A stretch of 64,000 nt of DNA from Aurantiochytrium sp. KH105 (taxonomy: Eukaryota; Sar; Bigyra; Thraustochytrida; Thraustochytriidae), in the NCBI GenBank assembly GCA_003116975.1, contig BGKB01000109.1, positions 1 through 64,000 of the forward strand, in the 5' to 3' direction. The notes below the pieces were generated by a model. That model did no database searches. It had not been told where the DNA came from and saw only the letters and a program-made list of their open reading frames with translations. Every line of letters starts with the position of its first letter. Position 1 is the stretch's first letter. This document shows, one piece after another, positions 56,606-64,000 of this stretch. The translations under genes were made by a program, and so were the position numbers.

Positions 56606-57422
56606 CCGTGTTTTCTCGTTTTTCTTTAGTGGCAACTCGCGCAAAGAGATCCCCTTTGCGTTTATATAACATACGCCAGACTACCTGTTGCTTTCTTCTT
56701 TGTGGGTCGAAAAAACCGCGCCGATCATTTCATTTTAATGAATTGCTCATGACCTTGGTGACTTTGGTTTCAAATCTTGAGAAAAGAAATTGCGAAGGAA
56801 GAACCACTTTATCATTCAACGATAAAGATACACACACAACCTATGACCTCCGCTTCTTTTTCTCTTTCTGCTGGCTGCTTATCGTCGCGGTGCACCACTC
56901 TGGCTCTTTTCGTTTTCTGAAGTCAAAACAAATTACGTCTTCGCTCCTCCTCCTCCTCGACACGTTAAACAGATGAAAACGTCCTCGACCGTTCTGCTCG
57001 ACACATAATACTCTATTCCTCATCCCACCTCTCCTTCTCTCCCAATGAACGAAGAAAGCCCGTCCACCTGCCTGCCGCAACCGGCTCCAGGCTGATTGTC
57101 CCAGCGACCCGCAGTAAAGAGGTGGGTGTGTGCGCGGCACGCGCAAGCCATTGGGTCCGGCGCGTGCCCAATTTTGTCGACTCTGCTCGACTCGGATCGA
57201 CAATACCTACCGTCGGCAGACGCGAACGAGGCGAGCCCTACCCTGCTGGCGTCGCGTCGCCGCGTCGCCGCAAAGTCGCTTCTGCGCGAGCGCTGAGTCC
57301 TGGGCTGGCTGACGTGAACGCTCTTTCGTGGCGCGTGCAGCAGCCAGCGGCCAAACATTCATCGCTCGCGCTTGGGTCCGGACCGTCGAGGCCGCCCACG
57401 CTTGACGAACGAGAAAAGCAGC

Positions 57423-58556
57423 ATGCTTCGACGGCTCTTGCGCACGCGAAGAGCAAGGGCGCGCAAGGGAGGGGACGTGCTCAGCGTCGCGCAGTCTCAA
57501 GAGCTCATCGTCGCGGGCAGCGACAAGTCTCTGCGCGCCTGGTCACGAGATGGCGACCGTCTGGTCTTGGCAATGCTGACGCCCGACAAGGCTCAGGCCT
57601 GGGCCGTCGCAGTCTACGGCAATCTGGCCGTCGTGGGAACAGGCAAAGGGGGGCTTTTCATCGTCGACGTCTGCTCGAGCACAGTTTTACATTCACTTCA
57701 CGGACACGCAAATGCCGTGCGAAGCATCGTCTTCGAAGGCGAAGTCATATTGTCCGGCTCAGAGGACGGCACGATTCGCCTCTGGCGAGTTGACAACGGC
57801 CAATCATTGATGACGATCACTGTCGACTCCTGGGTCCTCGGCTTGGCGGCTCAGGGCGACTTTATCGCCGCTGGCTTGGAAGACACGACTGTTCACATCT
57901 TTGACCGTGCGACCGGCGAGCGCAAGCATGTTCTCAGCGACGCCAACGATTATGTCAGGTCGGTTGCAATCAACACAACACGCCTCGTCAGTGGGTCCGA
58001 TGATCGTATTGTGCGGGTCTATGCCGTGCCTTCCTTCGAATTGGTCCACAGTCTCCGCGGACACTCCACCTGGGTCTTGTCAGTCGCTCTGCAAGGGGAG
58101 CGCATCGTCAGTGGGTCTGCCGATAAGACAATCCGAGTTTGGGACGCGCGCACGGGCACGCAACTGAGCATTATGCAGGCACATTCCAACTGGGTAAAAT
58201 CGGTCTCTCTCCTTGACCAAGAGATTGTCACCGGTTCCTTGGACCGAACCGTGCGCGTCTGGGACCTCGAGACTGGAACATGCAAGATCACGCTCAATGG
58301 CACCGAGCCATCCGGCACGGCAGCCGACGTCTTCTCATCAGACAGCGAAGACTCCCAAGCAGAAGCGCAGACTCCCAAGGCGCTTTTGTTGTTGAATGAG
58401 GAGAGCGTTGTCGCGACCGGCTGCTATAGCGTTGCCCTTGCATGGGCGAATCTTCGCTCATGGTCAGAAGAGACCCTTTTCTCAACAACGAGAGCCAAGT
58501 CGAATGACGTACAGCACGCTCCACAAGAGGGCCGCAATAGAGCGTTCTCTCTCTAA
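57423..58556 (+). CDS. WD40-repeat beta-propeller protein
   Basis: A 377-residue protein made almost wholly of WD40 repeats. Clear blades are VVGTGKGGLFIVDV, HGHANAVRSIVFEGEVILSG with IRLWRVDNG, VSGSDDRIVRVYAV, RGHSTWVLSVALQGERIVSG with IRVWDARTG, and SNWVKSVSLLDQEIVTGSLD with VRVWDLETG, giving about seven blades. The short N-terminus is Arg-rich (LRRLLRTRRARARK), possibly a targeting signal or membrane-contact patch. Blade spacing resembles TRAF7/Fbw7-type propellers, but no F-box, RING or other partner domain is present. It is presumably a protein-interaction scaffold; the partner is unknown. The ATG at 57423 is the first in the frame. It lies 357 bases upstream of the next gene, in the same orientation. 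Confidence 0.85.
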   Translation: MLRRLLRTRRARARKGGDVLSVAQSQELIVAGSDKSLRAWSRDGDRLVLAMLTPDKAQAWAVAVYGNLAVVGTGKGGLFIVDVCSSTVLHSLHGHANAVRSIVFEGEVILSGSEDGTIRLWRVDNGQSLMTITVDSWVLGLAAQGDFIAAGLEDTTVHIFDRATGERKHVLSDANDYVRSVAINTTRLVSGSDDRIVRVYAVPSFELVHSLRGHSTWVLSVALQGERIVSGSADKTIRVWDARTGTQLSIMQAHSNWVKSVSLLDQEIVTGSLDRTVRVWDLETGTCKITLNGTEPSGTAADVFSSDSEDSQAEAQTPKALLLLNEESVVATGCYSVALAWANLRSWSEETLFSTTRAKSNDVQHAPQEGRNRAFSL

Positions 58557-58912
58557 TTTGAATACTACACGTTATCTCTTTCGCTATCTTTCTTTCTTGT
58601 TTGTCTGTGAGCAGTCCAAGGTGTATATATACTCCCTTCGCACAAGTTCACCCACCCCCCCGCCCTCATTAAGAAAGACTACATTCTTGCATTTCGAAAA
58701 TTACAGCTGCTAGGGTCCTACTGGGACCTGTGATACTGGCCTCTTCAGGGTGGCAACGTGAGCTTGACGTGGAAGAGGACTGACTCACGTGAAGGCTCTG
58801 GACTGGCAACTTCGGCAACTTGATAAAAAAAATAAAAATCAACGGCTATTTCCCAATGCTGGGGAAAAAAATTAGAAAGAAAGAAGGGAGGCAGAGAGGG
58901 AGGGAGGGCGCG
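58557..58912. promoter_or_regulatory. Spacer/promoter before coiled-coil gene
   Basis: Contains a TATA-like palindrome GTATATATAC (58622-58631), an imperfect GGTCC/GGACC hairpin near 58713-58730, and an A/G-rich tract (58868-58910) just before the proposed start. No gene is seen. Confidence 0.45.
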
Positions 58913-60187
58913 ATGCTGTCGAGGTGAGTTTCACGTGTGCGCGCGTGCATACGGCAGCGGCGCACTTTGCAAGAAGGCAAAGCCTTCAGCGTGCGTGCTG
59001 CTCTGAATGGAGAGCAACAAGAGACTTTGAAGATGTCGCTCGCAATGTCATCGACGCTGTCAACGAGACGCAAAACACGCGGAAGCGGACACAAGACATT
59101 GCCCATAGCCTTGCATCCTACGACGGTGCGAGGGAGCTCGCAAGTAGAGAGTATTTTGACAATGCACGCAAAGGGTCTCGAACGCCAACATCCATCTGAT
59201 CATAAGCAACCAAAACGACGACAGCGGCCGCGAGCAAAGAGCGAAGCACCAGCTGCACCTTTACCCCGACCATGGAGCAGCGCCAGTGCCTTCAGCCAAG
59301 CAAGCCTCACGAGTGCAGACTCCACCCTCCTCTATCCGGACGAAAGTGCTTTGGACGACGCCGAGTCAAAACGTCCTTGGAGCGTCGAACGCCGATCTTC
59401 AAGTCCCAAGCGATTCACGTCAATCGCAGTTAATGATCAAGTTCAGGTATTGGAAGCCATCAATCAGAGACGCGCAGACAACGAGCAAAGCACTCTTATT
59501 GCCTTGCAAAGTAGCTTGGCATATTTGCGCAAGAGCGTGATGCAGAGCCCCGAAATGGAGAACTCGCAGGACACTCTCTTGGCCGCACTGTCAACTCTCG
59601 AGGAATGCTCCATTAATGCTCGCGGCACACCTACATGTTTTGCAGCGCAATATGCCGAGCAAGCTACGCGAGACCAGGTCATTGAGATTGAGCAGCTGCA
59701 GAGAGATCTAGATACAGCCAATGGCATGGTGGCCAAATTACAAGGTGAAAACGCCCGCTTGGAAACTCAGCTCTCAGCGTCTCGGGAAGATTGCGAAGAG
59801 GGCAAAATACGCGAAGAAAAGCAGCGACAATACGTGCATCGTTTACGGCAGGATCTCATGAGCTCCTTTGATGACCTCAAGTTGATGGAAGCAAACAAGG
59901 ATCATGCGACGGCTCTGGCCAAACATCGGACCTTGGAGCTCACCGCTGTCGAACAAAAGTTGCAGCAAACGCAAAACGCAGCACAAAGTCTCAAACACAA
60001 CCTCGAGCACACGCATGGGAAGTTCAACGACGCGACGAGCGAGTTGGCGGCTCTTCGACGCGAAAATGAAGCTCTTCGCGCGCACATCGAGAATCCAAGC
60101 GAGAACCCGATTCCGCCGCCTGTAGCAAAGACAAATCCAAGTTCCGATGACACGCCCGAAGGGGGCCAAGGGCGACATGCTTTCTAG
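58913..60187 (+). CDS. Coiled-coil protein of unknown function with probable 11-base first exon
   Basis: Most of the frame is in 58990-60187. Position 58913 offers ATGCTGTCGAG followed by a consensus donor GTGAGT, and CCTTCAG ends at 58989. Splicing 58924-58989 out (66 bases) joins MLS to SVRAALNGEQQETLKMSLAM in frame, giving 402 residues. Without the intron the first in-frame ATG is 59033 (384 residues). The first about 160 residues are Ser/Arg/Pro-rich and likely disordered. From about 170 to 385 the protein is coiled coil (ALQSSLAYLRKSV, QVIEIEQLQRDLDTANGMVA, KHRTLELTAVEQKLQQTQNA, ELAALRRENEALRAHIE). Tail Pro/Ser-rich. No named family is recognised; a centrosomal, basal-body or cytoskeletal role is possible but unsupported. 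Confidence 0.65.
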
Positions 60188-60786
60188 ATATGAAAGCGGC
60201 ATGCTTTCTAGATGTGAGGAGCCATGAGCGATTGGCGTCGAATCGGGACACAAAGTTTCACCCAAGAAAGAAAAAGGATGCGATTTGGTGAATTCTGTCC
60301 ATCTTGTCTTGGAATTTTCAAGGCAAGCACTGAACTATAAACGCGCGAGAGGCATTGTAGAAATCAAAATGTGATATTTCTGGTTGCTTACTGTAAGCGC
60401 TTGTGTTCGTCAATTCATCGGCCTCACTCTCGTCTTTCCAAGATGCTAAGAGAGTCAGTTCACGCGCCCTTCCTGGCTCATTTGTGCAACATAAAAGGAA
60501 CACAACCTCGAAGTCGAATATTACTTCGCTGGCACGTTTCTCCATAATAGATTACGCATGGTCAAGGTGTCTCAGCACAAAAATAATGAAAAGAATGCGA
60601 ATCAATGGATAGTCTAATGGCCTGCACGGAAGTGAGAGGATGTGCAAAAGCAGGCTGAGAAAAATCGTCAAAACTCGAGAGACGCTTTGCTTTGACTTTC
60701 TACATTTGAAGAAAAGAAAAAATGTGGCGGTCCTTTTCTTACGCCTCATCCTCCAATGTGCCCGTGAAAAATGGGGAAAGAAAGTT
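60188..60786. other. Convergent intergenic region
   Basis: A/T-richer spacer between converging genes. The phrase GCGGCATGCTTTCTAGAT is near-duplicated around 60176-60213. No gene is supported. Confidence 0.55.
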
Positions 60787-61560
60787 TCACAGCTTGTACT
60801 TTTCGTATAGTGCGGCATACTTGTTCCGGATGGCGTGCTCGTCCTCCTCGTCTTCCTCGTCACTGAAGGGCCCGTACATTCCATTTTCAGCACGGCGCCC
60901 CGCACCCGAATTGAGGGAGTTATCGAGCAAGGCGCTATGCTGTTCCCGGTCGCGGTCCATTCCGTTTCGCGCAGCGCTTTGGGCTGTGCTGCCATTGCCA
61001 TAGACATCCTCGAGCGAGCCATACTCCAAATCTGGTCGTCGTTTTCCCGAGGTGAGCGGTTTGGCCGGCGCATACTCGCCTTTCGTGCGTAACTTGGTAC
61101 CATAGACGCGCTTCGTGACTGCAAGATCCAACCCGAGGACCACGCTAAGTGCAAGAAAGAAGAGCGCGACACCACGAACTTGCGCAACGACTCGTGGGAG
61201 ATCTTGCGGCGGTGCGTCCGATGACGAGGCAATTTGCCGCTTCAAAATGAAGAAGAAGATGCTCGTCAGCACGGAGAGCGCCATCATGGCGCGCAATACA
61301 AAGAGATAGACCACCAGCAGCACCCTGCCGCTGTCGCCGTGAACCAGGATGGAGGCGCACGTTAGAAGCAGGATCGCGAAACCGGTCACCAGCGGCAGCA
61401 CCTCAAGAATCGTGAGTCCATGCTCCTCGAATCCAAAGAAGATGGCAAGCGACAGCAGCGCGACGCTCCCAAGGAACAGCAGCACGTTCAAGAACCTGAA
61501 CAGACAGAGCGAGACGTCGTCCACGACCTGTTCGCGAAAGGCGCTCGAGAGCCACGCCAT
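60787..61560 (-). CDS. Four-TM membrane protein, unknown function
   Basis: A 257-residue protein with four hydrophobic helices at about 20-42 (LFRFLNVLLFLGSVALLSLA), 50-72, 79-107 and 126-147. The N-terminus starts MAWLSSAFREQ. The spacing with short loops resembles tetraspan/MARVEL-like proteins rather than true tetraspanins; no CCG motif or large Cys-containing loop is present. The cytosolic C-terminal tail (148-257) is charged, with an acidic run (SDEEDEEDEHA) and Tyr-based motifs (YAALYEKYKL), which could be sorting signals. It is the first gene transcribed leftward from the 61.6-63.1 kb upstream region. Confidence 0.75.
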   Translation of the reverse strand: MAWLSSAFREQVVDDVSLCLFRFLNVLLFLGSVALLSLAIFFGFEEHGLTILEVLPLVTGFAILLLTCASILVHGDSGRVLLVVYLFVLRAMMALSVLTSIFFFILKRQIASSSDAPPQDLPRVVAQVRGVALFFLALSVVLGLDLAVTKRVYGTKLRTKGEYAPAKPLTSGKRRPDLEYGSLEDVYGNGSTAQSAARNGMDRDREQHSALLDNSLNSGAGRRAENGMYGPFSDEEDEEDEHAIRNKYAALYEKYKL

Positions 61561-63097
61561 CTTTGCCCCTCCCTCTCCGCCGCGCTCCGGGGCCCGTGCG
61601 GGCCGGCCCGCTGCGACGCGCTGCCGCGGACTCCTCCGCGCCGCGGCCCCGCCCCTCCGCTCGCCCAGACGCGCAGCGAGGCGGCCTCGCTGCCGTCGCT
61701 CGGGCTGGTCTGCGCCTCGCCGCAGCCGTGATCTGCAAGCTGCTGCTGCTGCTGCTGAAGCGGATTCCTCCTCGCCCTCGGCCGCTGCTGGGCGCAGACG
61801 AACGCGGCTCCTGCAGCGGCAAAGTCTCCGGCGATGGGACAGAGCAGAGAGACTCGGAGACGGTTGGCAACGTGCTAGCGAGCTAACAGCAAGCGAGTCC
61901 AGCCCAGACGCGCCCCCGGTCGCACCGAGCCCCGGGCGCGAGGAAAACGCACGTCAGGGCCAGCTGGCTGCGTTGCGCTGCGTTGCGCTGCGTTGCGCGG
62001 CGGCCGTTGCTGCAACGGCGGCGGAGAGAGAGCGAGCGAAAGAATCGTCTCGGGACGTGGCACCTGGGCTTCTGCTCAGCTTTTGCACTGCTGGGGGACC
62101 ATTTTAGGAGCCGCGAGGGACGACGGACGGCCGAGGCGCGTGGAGTCGAGATACGACAGCCTCGCGTGCGCGCGAGAGAGCGGGGACGGTTTACGAAGCA
62201 GCTGAGGCCGCTCTCGGCAGCGGATTCAGGAGAAATAAGACTCCTCGAAGAGAAGATGAAATGCGAAGTAAGGCTGGGGTGGTTAAGCTGGCTGCTGCTG
62301 GTTGGTGACGGTTTGGCTGGTGGCTGGGACCCAAGATGGCGTTGATTTTGCCCGTATTCTCGCCTTGCTCTGCCGGAACAAAAAATAAATTCCGCAAGCT
62401 TTGCGAGCTTGTTTGCCACCTCTGTCAGCAATCACAGCAGCAGCAGCAACAACAACAACAACAACGACATTATCATTCTCATCGTCAATCAATCAGCCGG
62501 GCAGCTGCAGCCAGTGGAACAAGACAAAAGGTCACACTGCCAGCAGGAATGGAAGGGTGGGGGAAAGGGCTCGTCCGGCCGAGACTGCGACTTTACTCGA
62601 CTTTCTTTGCTTCGTCGATCTCGCCCACGCGTCTCTCCGTCAAGCATGTGCAATGTGTCGACGCCGGGCTCACCTCGAGCACGCCTGGCGGGGACAACGA
62701 TCGAGCAGCCGGCCGATGAACCAGGCTGGCCCGCGAGATCGGCGCACACGGGATGTACCCCAGGTCTGCGCGAGTTCCTCCCCAGCGAGGGCTCACTCGA
62801 GTCAAGAGAGTGCAGGATGTACAGGTGTGTGCTGTTGCTGGCCCAGCGTGGCATTTCTGACCGGCGGCAGGGCCGCCAAACCCGCAAGCGCTCGCGGCGC
62901 TCGCGGCGGCGGCGGCGACGCCTGCCGACGGCGTCGAGCTCGCGCTCGGACTCGCGGCGCGAGGCCTTACTTTGTGGCGGAGGGGGGTCTCTTAGTGGCA
63001 CCTTTGCATGCAAAGGGAGACGAGGTATTTCTGTCCGAACCGGAGACACTGGGGGAGAAGGTTGGCTCGCAAAAGACGAAGACCGCTCGCGCGACAC
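61561..63097. other. Upstream region between divergent genes
   Basis: GC-rich 5' flank of the four-TM gene (61561-61740), CTG/CAG-type triplets (61738-61758), a GCGTT repeat (61970-61999), CAA/CAG triplets (62433-62465) and GC-rich Arg-coding-like sequence (62880-62960). Long overlapping frames on both strands are Arg/Ser/Pro-biased with no domain, so no gene is called. Confidence 0.45.
61970..61999. repeat. (GCGTT)n pentanucleotide repeat
   Basis: GCTGC/GTTGC units, about 410 bases upstream of the four-TM gene. Confidence 0.8.
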
Positions 63098-63358
63098 ATG
63101 GCGGCGCAGACGCCGAGGACAGGCTCGTCCGGACTGCGCGGCATGCGAATGATCGCTGTCGCGCTCTTGCTCGCGAGCCTCCTCTTTGTGTACAGTGGAC
63201 ACGCCGAGGGTACGAACCCATCCGCGACGTCCGTGGAGGTCGTGCTGGACGCCACCAAACAAAATGCGGCCGGCTTCGTGAGCTTTGAGGAGTTCAAGGA
63301 AAACATGCTGGACAAAATCACGCGAGACGAGAAGCCAAACGCAAACGCAAAACCATGA
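63098..63358 (+). CDS. Small secreted or membrane-anchored protein with degenerate EF-hand
   Basis: An 86-residue frame. Residues about 16-36 (MRMIAVALLLASLLFVYSGH) look like a signal peptide or signal anchor with cleavage after GHAEG possible. The rest contains one EF-hand-like segment (DATKQNAAGFVSFEEFKENM), with Gly and hydrophobic residues in place but weak calcium ligands, then a Lys/Asn-rich tail. The start could also be Met16 or Met18. No family is recognised. The compact signal-plus-helix arrangement argues against chance. Confidence 0.45.
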   Translation: MAAQTPRTGSSGLRGMRMIAVALLLASLLFVYSGHAEGTNPSATSVEVVLDATKQNAAGFVSFEEFKENMLDKITRDEKPNANAKP

Positions 63359-63450
63359 AACCTGCTTCTTATCTTTATTCTTCTCCAAATTTGCCCGACC
63401 ACAACGGGCCTCCGAAGTAAACACACGCACTTTCAATGCTCGCACGAGGT

Positions 63451-63918
63451 CTAATACTCGTACAACTTGACCATATGTACAAGCTTTTCTTCGCATTCAC
63501 GATAATTGCGCCAATACGTAAAGTACCCGTTCTTTTTCACTCGAACACACTTGATGAAGCCATTATCCCATCGCTCGGGAGACCCGTGCTCTGCGGCGTA
63601 CTCGCGCTCATCACGCCACCCGCCACACTGAAAACGATGGTTATCCTCTACGAGCATGGACCACCCTTGCGCGCGCGACATACGCACTGGCTTTGCTGTT
63701 GATACAGATGCTCTTGATGCTGATTTTGCTTCCTGGCGTCGAGGTTTCTGATATTTTTCTTCAGCTCGGCAACGAACCTCTTCGCCGTCGCATCGCCGCG
63801 CATCGCGCGTTCTCGTGGCATAGTCCGATTTGGACTCATGACTTGATCGATGTGTCTTTCGAGCTGTCTTTGTCGAGCTTGATGAACCAACGGTGATTGC
63901 ATTCTTGCTGCTACGCAC
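63451..63918 (-). CDS. Hypothetical protein, C-terminal part clear, 5' end uncertain
   Basis: A 155-residue frame near the window edge. The N-terminal 75 residues are Arg/Lys/Ser-rich. The C-terminal half (SMLVEDNHRFQCGGWRDERE, YAAEHGSPERWDNGFIKCVR, NGYFTYWRNYRECEEKLVHM) has a Trp/Tyr/Cys-rich, conserved-looking character typical of a folded domain, but no family is recognised. The gene may start further right, past the window end or through an intron, because the adjacent frame (to 63974) also lacks a clear start context. Stop at 63451. Confidence 0.4.
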   Translation of the reverse strand: MRSSKNAITVGSSSSTKTARKTHRSSHESKSDYATRTRDARRCDGEEVRCRAEEKYQKPRRQEAKSASRASVSTAKPVRMSRAQGWSMLVEDNHRFQCGGWRDEREYAAEHGSPERWDNGFIKCVRVKKNGYFTYWRNYRECEEKLVHMVKLYEY

Positions 63919-64000
63919 GTTTGCCTTGCCGCAACCGCCGCCGCCGCCGCCGCCAAGACTTCGCGGAACAGCATGAAACCCGCTGTTACTCCCGCGCAGA

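Larger units (their letters stand above)
55853..57422. other. Intergenic region with repeats and strong hairpin
   Basis: Contains GCTT (56111-56132) and GATC (56201-56232) arrays, a perfect 14-base-arm hairpin (56563-56605), an A/T-rich zone with a TATATAAC sequence (56670-56677), and a GC-rich 5' flank of the WD40 gene (57080-57422). No gene is supported. Confidence 0.55.

Noticed and set aside
62401-63288. Overlapping Arg/Ser-rich frames on both strands (up to 335 codons)
   Set aside because: Biased composition from GC-rich sequence, mutually overlapping, with no domain or start context.

Overview
This is a eukaryotic nuclear contig. It is compact and GC-rich, with mostly single-exon genes, about 0.3-3 kb between genes, and two assembly gaps (25168-25312 and 55328-55821). 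The best fit is a flagellate stramenopile protist, most likely a labyrinthulomycete/thraustochytrid-type organism. The reasons are near-intronless genes, abundant tetranucleotide microsatellites between genes, two basal-body/ciliary genes (BBOF1-like and RPGRIP1L-like), and a Cys-rich repeat protein resembling the stramenopile EsV-1-7 type. The lineage is inference; no rRNA, tRNA or organellar sequence was seen.

Layout. 1-7.4 kb: coronin, a four-domain monothiol glutaredoxin (Trx-Grx-Grx-Grx, one intron), a small zinc-finger-like reading frame beside an ambiguous base, and a mitochondrial-type aldehyde dehydrogenase. 7.5-24.1 kb: four consecutive minus-strand genes, namely a disordered nuclear-type protein, a BBOF1/CCDC176-like coiled coil, the Cys-repeat protein, and a 2838-residue RPGRIP1L-like transition-zone protein with an array of about two dozen EF-hand units. 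24.1-31.4 kb: a gap-flanking fragment, a membrane-anchored SEC14/CRAL-TRIO protein (one intron) and a small Gln-rich protein. 31.4-44.8 kb: eIF4A (one 602-base intron), a Bet1-like Qc-SNARE, a small basic protein, an APC-superfamily amino-acid/polyamine transporter, a Cys-rich protein, a large multi-pass membrane protein and a GT32 glycosyltransferase. 45-51 kb: a membrane RING-H2 ubiquitin ligase, a ZZ-SAP-bromodomain protein and an acylated tandem NmrA-like protein. 54-64 kb: a tetraspanin interrupted by a gap, a WD40 protein, a coiled-coil protein with a probable 11-base first exon, a four-TM protein and two short genes at the edge.

Nothing suggests operons, CRISPR or a recent viral or bacterial island. 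The genes are housekeeping (translation, redox/Fe-S, vesicle traffic, actin, transport, chromatin) plus a flagellar pair. The most unusual items are the RPGRIP1L/EF-hand architecture, repeated promoter-like motifs (GCAAGTG and ATTCCGCA) shared by distant upstream regions, and several near-perfect hairpins between genes.
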